From contig NZ_BMLM01000001.1 of NCBI RefSeq assembly GCF_014645235.1, positions 496,001-560,000 on the forward strand: DNA of 64,000 nucleotides, written 5' to 3'. Source of the stretch: Agrococcus terreus (lineage in GTDB: Bacteria; Actinomycetota; Actinomycetes; Actinomycetales; Microbacteriaceae). Every line of letters starts with the position of its first letter. The stretch's first letter is position 1. The position numbers and the translations under genes were made by a program. The notes under the pieces are model-generated. The model was not told the DNA's origin, made no database searches, and saw only the letters and a list, made by a program, of their open reading frames with translations. Below are positions 39,892 to 47,284 of this stretch, piece by piece.

Positions 39892-41466
39892 ATGACCGCC
39901 ACCCCAGCACAGCAGAAGGGCGGCGCGCGCGTCGCCGTCCAGAAGTTCGGCACCTTCCTCTCCGGCATGATCATGCCGAACATCCCCGCGCTCATCGCGT
40001 GGGGCATCGTCACCGCCCTCTTCATCGACGTGGGCCCCCTGCCGAACGCCGACCTCGCGTCGATCGTCGCCCCGACGATCCACTATCTCCTGCCGATCCT
40101 CATCGCCGGCACCGGCGGCCGGATGGTCTACGACACCCGCGGAGCCGTCGTCGGCGCGTTCGCCGTCATGGGCGCGATCGCCGGCTCCGACGTGCTCATC
40201 GCTGCGTTCAACGAGGCGAACCCGCCCGCCGAGGGCGGCGCCGAGCTCGGCCAGGTCCACATGTTCATCGGCGCGATGATCCTCGGACCGCTCTCGGCCT
40301 GGGTGATGAAGCAGCTCGACAAGCTGTGGGACGGCAAGGTCCGGGCCGGCTTCGAGATGCTCGTCAACATGTTCTCGGCGGGCATCGTCGCCTTCCTCAT
40401 GGGCCTCGTCGGCTTCTACATCGTCGCCCCGGTCGTGAACTGGATCATGTCGGTCGTCGGCGGCGCCGTCGGCTGGCTCGTCGAGACGGGCCTGCTGCCC
40501 GTCGCCTCGCTGCTCATCGAGCCCGCGAAGGTGTTCTTCCTCAACAACGCGATCAACCACGGCGTGCTGACGCCGCTCGGCACGTCGGAGGTCGCGGTCG
40601 ACGGCAAGTCGATCCTGTTCCTCCTCGAGGCGAACCCCGGCCCGGGCCTCGGCCTGCTGCTCGCGTTCTCGGTCTTCGGCGTCGGCGCCGCGCGCGCCAC
40701 GGCGCCGGGCGCCGCGATCATCCACTTCCTCGGCGGCATCCACGAGGTCTACTTCCCCTACGCGCTCATGAAGCCGACGCTCATCGCGGCGCTCGTGCTC
40801 GGCGGCGCGTCGGGCGTGGCCACGAACATGCTCCTCGGCACGGGCCTCGCCGGCCCGGCGGCGCCGGGCAGCATCATCGCGGTCGGCGCGCAGGCCGCGC
40901 TCGTGGGCGTGCCGAACCTGCTGGGCGTGCTGCTCTCGGTCGTCATCGCCGCGGGCGTGACGTTCCTCGTCGCGGCGATCATCCTCCGGGCGGGCCGCCG
41001 ACGCGACCTCGAGCGCGAGGCCGCAGGCGACGACGCCCTCGGCGCCGCCGTCGCGCAGACGACCGCGAACAAGGGGCGCGAGTCGGAGCACCTGTCGAAC
41101 CTGACGGCCGCGAGCGGCGCGGCGGGTGCGGCCGGGGCCTCGTCGGCCGCGGTCGCCGCGCACCCGATCGACCGGATCGTGTTCGCGTGCGACGCGGGCA
41201 TGGGCTCGAGCGCGATGGGCGCGAGCGTGCTGCGCAGCAAGATCAAGAAGGCCGGCATCGAGGGCGTCGAGGTGACGAACATCTCGATCGCGAACCTCCA
41301 GCCGTCGACGGCCGACCTCATCGTGACGCACCGCGATCTCACCGACCGGGCGAAGCAGCGCACGCCCGACGCGATCCACGTGTCGGTCGAGAACTTCATG
41401 AACAGCCCGAAGTACGACGACGTCGTCGCGCAGGTCGCGGCGAGCAAGGAGACGCAGGCACGATGA
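39892..41466 (+). CDS. mtlA: PTS mannitol transporter subunits IICB
   Basis: 524 residues. The IIC membrane domain (residues ~1-340) opens with FLSGMIMPNIPALIAWG and carries the LGTSEVAVDGKSILFLLEANPGPGLG region. A linker rich in Ala and Glu leads to the IIB domain (residues ~425-524), where Cys433 in FACDAGMGSSAMG accepts phosphate. It imports mannitol as mannitol-1-phosphate. There is no fused IIA; that domain is the next gene, which overlaps by 4 bases. Confidence 0.95.
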   Translation: MTATPAQQKGGARVAVQKFGTFLSGMIMPNIPALIAWGIVTALFIDVGPLPNADLASIVAPTIHYLLPILIAGTGGRMVYDTRGAVVGAFAVMGAIAGSDVLIAAFNEANPPAEGGAELGQVHMFIGAMILGPLSAWVMKQLDKLWDGKVRAGFEMLVNMFSAGIVAFLMGLVGFYIVAPVVNWIMSVVGGAVGWLVETGLLPVASLLIEPAKVFFLNNAINHGVLTPLGTSEVAVDGKSILFLLEANPGPGLGLLLAFSVFGVGAARATAPGAAIIHFLGGIHEVYFPYALMKPTLIAALVLGGASGVATNMLLGTGLAGPAAPGSIIAVGAQAALVGVPNLLGVLLSVVIAAGVTFLVAAIILRAGRRRDLEREAAGDDALGAAVAQTTANKGRESEHLSNLTAASGAAGAAGASSAAVAAHPIDRIVFACDAGMGSSAMGASVLRSKIKKAGIEGVEVTNISIANLQPSTADLIVTHRDLTDRAKQRTPDAIHVSVENFMNSPKYDDVVAQVAASKETQAR

Positions 41467-41894
41467 CGGTCCTCACGACGGCGCAGATCACGACGAGCCC
41501 GCGGGCGACGACGAAGGAGGAGGCCATCCAGGAGGCGGCCGACATGCTCGTCGCCGCCGGGGCGGTCACCCCCGACTACGCCGACGCGATGCGCGAGCGC
41601 GAGGCGAGCGTGTCCACCTACATGGGCAACCTGCTCGCGATCCCGCACGGCACGAACGAGTCGAAGGACTCGATCCTCGCCTCGGCGCTGTCGGTCGCGC
41701 GCTACGCGACGCCCATCGACTGGGACGGCAACGAGGTGCGCTTCGTGATCGGCATCGCAGGCAAGGACGGCGGGCACCTCGAGATCCTGTCGAAGATCGC
41801 GGTGGTGTTCGCCGACGAGGACGAGGTGGCGAAGCTCGTCGAGGCGCCGGACGCCGAGGCGATCATGGCGCTGCTGGGCGACGTCAACGAGTGA
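41463..41894 (+). CDS. mtlF: PTS mannitol transporter subunit IIA
   Basis: 143 residues from an ATG overlapping mtlA (ATGA). The phosphorylated His62 is in LAIPHGTNESK. The preceding AMREREASVSTYMGN segment is typical of the fructose/mannitol IIA fold. It passes phosphate from HPr to the IIB cysteine of MtlA. It overlaps mtlD by one base. Confidence 0.94.
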   Translation: MTVLTTAQITTSPRATTKEEAIQEAADMLVAAGAVTPDYADAMREREASVSTYMGNLLAIPHGTNESKDSILASALSVARYATPIDWDGNEVRFVIGIAGKDGGHLEILSKIAVVFADEDEVAKLVEAPDAEAIMALLGDVNE

Positions 41895-43015
41895 TGCGCG
41901 CGGTCCACTTCGGCGCCGGCAACATCGGGCGCGGCTTCGTCGGCCTCATCCTGCATCGCGCCGGCTACGAGGTGACCTTCGTCGACGTCAACGCCGACCT
42001 CATCGAGCTGCTCCGCACGACCGAGTCGTACGAGGTGCGCGAGGTCGGCCCAGAGGCGCAGGTGCACACCGTGACGGGGTTCACGGGCATCGACTCGCGG
42101 GCCGACCCCGCCGCCGCGGCGCAGGCGGTCGCGGACGCCGACGTCGTCACGTGCGCCGTCGGCCCGACCGCGATGCGGTTCATCGCACCGGTGATCCGCG
42201 AGGGCCTCGAGCTGCGCTCGGGCGCGCCCGTGGCGGTCATGGCGTGCGAGAACGCGATCGGCGCCACCGACACGCTCCGCGACCTCGTGCTCGAGGGGGC
42301 GCCGACGCTCGCCGACCGCGCGGTGTTCGCGAACACGGCGGTCGACCGCATCATCCCGCCGCAGGACCCGAGCGGCCTCGACGTGGTGGTCGAGGACTTC
42401 TTCGAGTGGTCGATCGACCGCACGCCCTTCGCGGGCGACGCGCCGGTCATCCCCGACGCGCACTTCGTCGACGACCTCGCGCCGTTCATCGAGCGCAAGC
42501 TCTTCACGGTGAACACCGGCCACGCCACGACGGCGTACCAGGGGTGGACGCGCGGCATCGGCACGATCGCCGAGGCGCTCGCCGAGCCCGGGGTGCGCGC
42601 GGCGGTCGACGCCGCGCTCGCCGACACCGCGCGGCTGCTGGTGGCGAAGTTCGGCTTCGACGCCGACGAGCACGCGGCCTACGTCGCGCGCGCGATCGCC
42701 CGGTTCGAGAACCCGGCGCTGCCCGACACGTGCGAGCGCATCGGCCGCCAGCCGCTGCGCAAGCTCTCGCGCCGCGAGCGGTTCGTGCAGCCCGCCGCCG
42801 AGCTGCTCGAGCGCGGCGACGACGCGGCCGGCCTCGTCGCCGCCTACGCGACGGCGCTCCGCTTCGACGCGGAGGGCGACGAGCAGGCGGTGGAGCTGCA
42901 GCAGCTCCTCGCGACGCGCGACGCCGCGCCGTTCGTGGCCGAGGTGAGCGGGATCGAGGCCGGCCACCCGCTGCAGCCGCTGCTCGAGGCCGAGGTGCGC
43001 GCGGCGCAGGCCTGA
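41894..43015 (+). CDS. mtlD: Mannitol-1-phosphate 5-dehydrogenase
   Basis: 373 residues from the ATG at 41894; a GTG one codon earlier is possible. It oxidises mannitol-1-phosphate to fructose-6-phosphate with NAD+. The N-terminal HFGAGNIGRGFVG binds the nucleotide, and the substrate region with KLFTVNTGHATTAY holds the catalytic-domain lysine. It completes the mannitol block HPr-IICB-IIA-MtlD. No mtlR-type regulator is adjacent. Confidence 0.95.
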   Translation: MRAVHFGAGNIGRGFVGLILHRAGYEVTFVDVNADLIELLRTTESYEVREVGPEAQVHTVTGFTGIDSRADPAAAAQAVADADVVTCAVGPTAMRFIAPVIREGLELRSGAPVAVMACENAIGATDTLRDLVLEGAPTLADRAVFANTAVDRIIPPQDPSGLDVVVEDFFEWSIDRTPFAGDAPVIPDAHFVDDLAPFIERKLFTVNTGHATTAYQGWTRGIGTIAEALAEPGVRAAVDAALADTARLLVAKFGFDADEHAAYVARAIARFENPALPDTCERIGRQPLRKLSRRERFVQPAAELLERGDDAAGLVAAYATALRFDAEGDEQAVELQQLLATRDAAPFVAEVSGIEAGHPLQPLLEAEVRAAQA

Positions 43016-43085
43016 GCCGCCGCCCGTCCGCTCAGCGGACGGGCACCCTCCTGGTGCAGGATCGGAGCATGGGATCGGGGGAGCG

Positions 43086-43991
43086 GTGCTGACGCGCGGC
43101 GCAGGGCGCGCGCGGCGCGTCGGGCGCGCGAGCGCGAACCCCCGCCAGCGCCTGCTGCACGGCTGGGACTGGGAGGACCCGCGCGTCGAGCTCGAGCTGC
43201 TCGAGCCCGGCAGCCGCGTGCTCGTCTCGGCGGGCGCGGGCGAGGTGGTCGCGGCGCTCGCCGCCGCCGGCCACGAGGTGACGGCCATCGCCGCGAACCG
43301 GGAGCAGCTCGAGTACGCGCGACGCCGCGTCGGCGGCGCGCCGTTCGAACCCGGCGCCGCCGAGCGGCTCATGGACCTCGGCCGCGGCATGGTGCGCGCG
43401 GCGAGCCCGGCGTGGAGCCGCCGCCGCGTGCGCCAGTTCCTGCAGGAGGGCGACCCCATCCGCGCGGCGGCGCACTGGAAGGCGCGGCTCGACAACCGCA
43501 CCCTCGCCTCGATCCTGCGCACGGTGCTGGGACCGGCGGGCGCGCTCACGGCGCTCGTGCAGCGCGACTTCGCCACGTCGATCCCCGCGCACTTCGACGA
43601 CGCGGTGCGCGGCCGGGTCGCGCGCGCGTTCCGCAAGCACCCGCCCGCGTCGAACCCGTGGGCGTGGCGGCTGCTGCTGGGGGAGGAGCTGCCCGGGCAC
43701 GAGCTCGAGCGCGTCGACCCGGGCGCCATCCGCTGGGAGGCCGAGCCGCTGCTCGAGCACCTCGAGCGGGCGCCCGGCGGCGCCTATGACGCGGTGTCGC
43801 TCTCGAACGTGTCCGACGGCGCCGACGAGCGGTGGGTGCGCGACCTGCGCAAGGCGGCGGTGCGCGCGATCGCGCCCGGCGGCGCGGTCGTCGCCCGCTC
43901 GTTCGCGACCACGATGGACGACGACGCGGCGAAGCGGGCGCGCCGCGACCGCGCCATGCTGTGGGGGTCGATCGTCGTGCACCGGAGCTAG
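43086..43991 (+). CDS. DUF3419/BtaA-like SAM-dependent protein
   Basis: 301 residues from a GTG with GGGGGAG upstream. The N-terminal HGWDWEDPRVELELLEPGSR, then RVLVSAGAGEVVAAL and the acidic-strand region, resemble the DUF3419 family. That family includes BtaA, which transfers a 3-amino-3-carboxypropyl group from SAM to diacylglycerol in betaine-lipid synthesis. It is shorter than classical BtaA, and no BtaB methyltransferase lies nearby. The function here is therefore open; a related aminocarboxypropyl or methyl transfer is possible. Confidence 0.6.
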   Translation: MLTRGAGRARRVGRASANPRQRLLHGWDWEDPRVELELLEPGSRVLVSAGAGEVVAALAAAGHEVTAIAANREQLEYARRRVGGAPFEPGAAERLMDLGRGMVRAASPAWSRRRVRQFLQEGDPIRAAAHWKARLDNRTLASILRTVLGPAGALTALVQRDFATSIPAHFDDAVRGRVARAFRKHPPASNPWAWRLLLGEELPGHELERVDPGAIRWEAEPLLEHLERAPGGAYDAVSLSNVSDGADERWVRDLRKAAVRAIAPGGAVVARSFATTMDDDAAKRARRDRAMLWGSIVVHRS

Positions 43992-44006
43992 CTCGACACG
44001 CCCGGC

Positions 44007-44036
44007 TTGCGCGAATGCCGCGAACCCGCGTAATCT
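44007..44036 (+). promoter_or_regulatory. infA operon promoter
   Basis: TTGCGC (44007-44012), an 18-base spacer and TAATCT (44031-44036). The predicted transcript starts near 44043 with TTGGTGTCATGCGCCC, similar to the rplM and rpsL 5' ends. Confidence 0.65.
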
Positions 44037-44111
44037 TGCCCGTTGGTGTCATGCGCCCGTATGCGCGTGCCACTCGCACGACCAGCAACCGCCAATCAAG
44101 CAGAAGAGGCT

Positions 44112-44333
44112 ATGGCCAAGAAAGACGGCGTCATCGAGATCGAGGGCTCGGTGGTCGAGGCACTTCCCAACGCGATGTTCCGCGTGGAGCTGTCCAACGG
44201 CCACGTCGTGCTCGCGCACATCTCGGGCAAGATGCGGCAGAACTACATCCGCATCCTCCCGGAGGACCGCGTGATCGTGGAGCTCAGCCCGTACGACCTC
44301 AGCCGCGGCCGGATCGTCTACCGCTACAAGTGA
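44112..44333 (+). CDS. infA: Translation initiation factor IF-1
   Basis: 73 residues, the normal length: [20 protein letters not shown] through IVYRYK. IF-1 occupies the A site during initiation. The ATG at 44112 gives the standard N-terminus. It begins the infA-rpmJ-rpsM-rpsK segment behind its own promoter. Confidence 0.98.
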   Translation: MAKKDGVIEIEGSVVEALPNAMFRVELSNGHVVLAHISGKMRQNYIRILPEDRVIVELSPYDLSRGRIVYRYK

Positions 44334-44394
44334 CGGCTGCTGGACAAGGAACGGCCCGCGCATCCGCACGGGCACGAGGCCAGCGAGGAACAAC

Positions 44395-44508
44395 ATGAAG
44401 GTCAACCCCAGCGTCAAGCCCATCTGCGACAAGTGCAAGGTCATCCGCCGGCACGGTCGCGTGATGGTCATCTGCGAGAACCCCCGCCACAAGCAGCGGC
44501 AGGGCTGA
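44395..44508 (+). CDS. rpmJ: 50S ribosomal protein L36
   Basis: 37 residues: [20 protein letters not shown], continuing to a KQRQG end. The zinc ligands C-x2-C ... C-x4-H are all present (Cys11, Cys14, Cys27 and His32), so this is the zinc-binding C+ form. GCGAGGAA lies before the ATG. Confidence 0.97.
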   Translation: MKVNPSVKPICDKCKVIRRHGRVMVICENPRHKQRQG

Positions 44509-44514
44509 TCGCGG

Positions 44515-44536
44515 CGCCGCCCCTCGCGGGGCGGCG
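44515..44536 (+). terminator. Hairpin after rpmJ
   Basis: A perfect 9-bp stem (44515-44523 with 44528-44536) and TCGC loop lie 6 bases after rpmJ, without a T-run. Confidence 0.5.
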
Positions 44537-44571
44537 TCACGAGCGCTCGCACCACGCGCACAACTGAACAC

Positions 44572-44655
44572 GTCCGCACCAGGCGGACAGCACCCAGCAG
44601 CGGTAAGAGCGCGACGCGCGACACCTTGGGGAGAGGCCCAGGCACCTCCGCTGCT
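44572..44655 (+). promoter_or_regulatory. Structured rpsM leader
   Basis: GTCCGC/GCGGAC (44572-44577 with 44583-44588) forms a small hairpin. AGCAGCGG (44596-44603) is mirrored by CCGCTGCT (44648-44655), which can close a large domain. These lie 33-115 bases before rpsM and may be an r-protein control site. Confidence 0.4.
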
Positions 44656-44687
44656 CCACACCTCTCACACTCCTGAGGAGACACACG

Positions 44688-45065
44688 ATGGCACGCATCG
44701 CAGGTGTCGACATCCCGCGCGAGAAGCGCGTGGAGATCGCACTGACGTACATCTACGGCGTCGGCCGCACCCGCTCGGTCGCCACGCTCGAGGCAACCGG
44801 CATCGACCGCAGCATCCGCGTCAAGGACCTGACCGACGACCAGCTCGTCGCGCTCCGCGACCACATCGAGGCCGAGTTCAAGGTGGAGGGCGACCTCCGC
44901 CGCGAGGTGGCCGCCGACATCCGCCGCAAGGTCGAGATCGGCTCGTACGAGGGCATCCGCCACCGCCGCGGCCTCCCCGTGCGCGGCCAGCGCACCAAGA
45001 CCAACGCGCGCACCCGCAAGGGCAAGAAGCAGACGGTCGCCGGCAAGAAGAAGGCCGGCCGCTAG
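44688..45065 (+). CDS. rpsM: 30S ribosomal protein S13
   Basis: 125 residues, ATG with TGAGGAGA upstream. [20 protein letters not shown] and the helix-two-turn-helix region identify S13, which bridges the subunits near the tRNAs. The tail [15 protein letters not shown] is basic. Confidence 0.98.
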   Translation: MARIAGVDIPREKRVEIALTYIYGVGRTRSVATLEATGIDRSIRVKDLTDDQLVALRDHIEAEFKVEGDLRREVAADIRRKVEIGSYEGIRHRRGLPVRGQRTKTNARTRKGKKQTVAGKKKAGR

Positions 45066-45089
45066 GCCGCGGGGAAGAGGTAGAGAACA

Positions 45090-45488
45090 ATGGCAGCTCC
45101 CAAGTCCGCGGTCCGCAAGCCGCGCAAGAAGGACAAGAAGAACATCGCCGCGGGCCACGCCCACATCAAGTCGACGTTCAACAACACGATCGTCTCGATC
45201 ACCGACACCACCGGTGCCGTCATCTCGCAGGCCTCGGGCGGCGCGATCGGCATGAAGGGCTCGCGCAAGTCGACGCCCTACGCCGCGCAGCTCGCCGCCG
45301 AGTCGGCCGCGCGCCAGGCGCAGGACCACGGCATGAAGAAGGTCGACGTGTTCGTCAAGGGCGCCGGTTCGGGCCGCGAGACGGCGATCCGCTCGCTCCA
45401 GGCCGCCGGCCTCGAGATCGGCGCGATCCACGACGTGACGCCGCAGGCGCACAACGGCGTCCGTCCGCCGAAGCCCCGCCGCAACTAG
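45090..45488 (+). CDS. rpsK: 30S ribosomal protein S11
   Basis: 132 residues. [19 protein letters not shown] and the [11 protein letters not shown] end are diagnostic. S11 is on the platform of the 30S subunit. In many bacteria rpsD follows; here a hairpin and rpoA follow. Confidence 0.98.
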   Translation: MAAPKSAVRKPRKKDKKNIAAGHAHIKSTFNNTIVSITDTTGAVISQASGGAIGMKGSRKSTPYAAQLAAESAARQAQDHGMKKVDVFVKGAGSGRETAIRSLQAAGLEIGAIHDVTPQAHNGVRPPKPRRN

Positions 45489-45496
45489 TCGCTCCT

Positions 45497-45526
45497 GCCG
45501 GGCAGGCGCTCCTGCGCCTGCCCGGC
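45497..45526 (+). terminator. Terminator-like hairpin between rpsK and rpoA
   Basis: A perfect 12-bp stem (45497-45508 with 45515-45526) and 6-base loop lie 8 bases after rpsK. It is followed by C-rich sequence. Confidence 0.65.
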
Positions 45527-45545
45527 CCTCCGCCGTCACCGAACA

Positions 45546-45569
45546 CGCGAGTCATATAGCGGACTCGCG
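45546..45569. promoter_or_regulatory. Inverted repeat before rpoA
   Basis: CGCGAGTC and GACTCGCG form a perfect 8-bp inverted repeat around ATATAGCG, one of the few AT-rich spots in the region. TATAGC inside could be a -10. It may be an operator or a leader hairpin for rpoA-rplQ. Confidence 0.45.
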
Positions 45570-45587
45570 ACCGAAAGGAACCGACAC

Positions 45588-46577
45588 GTGCTGATCGCCC
45601 AGCGCCCCACTGTCACCGAGGAGACCATCGCCGAGCACCGCTCGCGGTTCACCATCGAGCCGCTCGAGCCCGGCTTCGGCTACACCCTCGGCAACTCCCT
45701 CCGCCGCACCCTCCTCTCGTCGATCCCCGGCGCCGCTGTCACGAGCGTCCGCCTGGACGGCGTGCTCCACGAGTTCTCGACGATCACCGGCGTGAAGGAG
45801 GATGTCACCGAGATCATCCTGAACGTCAAGCAGCTCGTCGTCTCGAGCGAGCACGACGAGCCCGTCGTCGCCTACCTCTCGCGCCAGGGCGCGGGCCAGG
45901 TCACGGCCGCCGACATCACGGCTCCCGCCGGCGTCGAGATCCACAACCCCGAGCTCGTGCTCGCGACGCTGAACGACTCGGCGAAGCTGCAGCTCGAGCT
46001 CACGATCGAGCGCGGCCGCGGCTACGTGTCGGCCGCCCAGAACCGCGACGAGTTCGCCGAGGCCGGGGTCATCCCGGTCGACTCGATCTACTCGCCGGTC
46101 CTCAAGGTCACCTACCGCGTCGAGGCGACGCGCGCCGGTGAGCGCACCGACTTCGACTCGCTCGTCGTCGACGTCGAGACGAAGCCGGCGATCTCGCCGC
46201 GCGACGCCATCGCGTCGGCCGGCCGCACGCTCGTCGAGCTGTTCGGCCTGACGCGCGACCTGAACGCCGAGGCCGAGGGCATCGAGATCGGCCAGGCGCC
46301 CGCCGAGGCCATCGGCTCGGGCGAGCTCGCCACGCCGATCGAGGAGCTCGACCTGTCGGTCCGCTCGTACAACTGCCTCAAGCGCGAGGGCATCAACACG
46401 GTGTCCGAGCTCGTGGCGCTGAGCGAGACGCAGCTGATGAACATCCGCAACTTCGGCCAGAAGTCGGTCGACGAGGTGAAGGACAAGCTCACCGAGCTCG
46501 GCCTCTCGCTCAAGGACGCGGTGCCCGGCTTCGACGGCGCGCACTTCTACAGCGGTTACGACGAGGACGCTCGCTGA
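45588..46577 (+). CDS. rpoA: RNA polymerase alpha subunit
   Basis: 329 residues from a GTG with GAAAGGA upstream. The N-terminal domain ([20 protein letters not shown]) dimerises and starts polymerase assembly. A linker near residue 240 leads to the C-terminal domain ([20 protein letters not shown]), which binds UP elements and activators. Full length. Confidence 0.99.
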   Translation: MLIAQRPTVTEETIAEHRSRFTIEPLEPGFGYTLGNSLRRTLLSSIPGAAVTSVRLDGVLHEFSTITGVKEDVTEIILNVKQLVVSSEHDEPVVAYLSRQGAGQVTAADITAPAGVEIHNPELVLATLNDSAKLQLELTIERGRGYVSAAQNRDEFAEAGVIPVDSIYSPVLKVTYRVEATRAGERTDFDSLVVDVETKPAISPRDAIASAGRTLVELFGLTRDLNAEAEGIEIGQAPAEAIGSGELATPIEELDLSVRSYNCLKREGINTVSELVALSETQLMNIRNFGQKSVDEVKDKLTELGLSLKDAVPGFDGAHFYSGYDEDAR

Positions 46578-46613
46578 ACGCGGGCCGACTGAAGAACTAG
46601 AGGGATACGAACC

Positions 46614-47198
46614 ATGCCCAAGCCCACCAAGGGTCCCCGCCTCGGAGGCGGTCCGGCGCACGAGCGCCTGCTGCTCGCGAACCTCGCGGCCGCGCTGTTC
46701 ACGCACAAGTCGATCAAGACGACCGAGACGAAGGCCAAGCGCCTGCGTCCGATCGCCGAGCGCCTCATCACGTTCGCGAAGCGCGGCGACCTGCACGCGC
46801 GCCGTCGCGTGCTCGCCGTGATCGGCGACAAGGGCGTCGTGCACGAGCTCTTCACCGAGATCGCGCCGCTCGTCGCGGAGCGCGAGGGCGGCTACACCCG
46901 CATCACGAAGCTCGGCTACCGCAAGGGCGACAACGCCCCCATGGCGCAGATCGAGCTCGTGCTCGAGCCGGTGCAGAAGAAGGCGTCGAAGTCGAAGGCG
47001 TCCGCCGCCGCGACGTCGGCCGCCGCCGACCAGGAGGCCGCCGCGGCCAAGGCCGAGGAGGCGAAGGCCGAGGAGGCCGAGGTCGAGACGACCGACGCCG
47101 AGGCGACCGAGGCCGAGACGACCGAGGCCCCCGAGGCCGGCGACGAGGCCGTCGAGGCCGAGCCCGCCGCCGACGAGAAGGCCGAGGAGACCAAGTAG
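46614..47198 (+). CDS. rplQ: 50S ribosomal protein L17 with long acidic tail
   Basis: 194 residues. The L17 core ([20 protein letters not shown] to about residue 119, [11 protein letters not shown]) is complete. A ~75-residue tail made almost only of Ala, Glu, Lys, Thr and Asp follows. L17 lies near the tunnel exit. C-terminal extensions are known in actinobacterial L17; this one is long and acidic. A strong terminator ends the unit. Confidence 0.97.
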   Translation: MPKPTKGPRLGGGPAHERLLLANLAAALFTHKSIKTTETKAKRLRPIAERLITFAKRGDLHARRRVLAVIGDKGVVHELFTEIAPLVAEREGGYTRITKLGYRKGDNAPMAQIELVLEPVQKKASKSKASAAATSAAADQEAAAAKAEEAKAEEAEVETTDAEATEAETTEAPEAGDEAVEAEPAADEKAEETK

Positions 47199-47218
47199 GG
47201 TCTGCTCCACCCACGCAG

Positions 47219-47247
47219 AGAGGGCCCCGCGCGAGCGGGGCCCTCTT
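47219..47247 (+). terminator. Terminator after rplQ
   Basis: A perfect 12-bp stem (47219-47230 with 47235-47246), GCGA loop and a short TTC tail lie 21 bases after the stop. Confidence 0.8.
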
Positions 47248-47284
47248 CGCGTGCCGGGGCGGAGGGGCCGGCGAGCGCGAGGCG

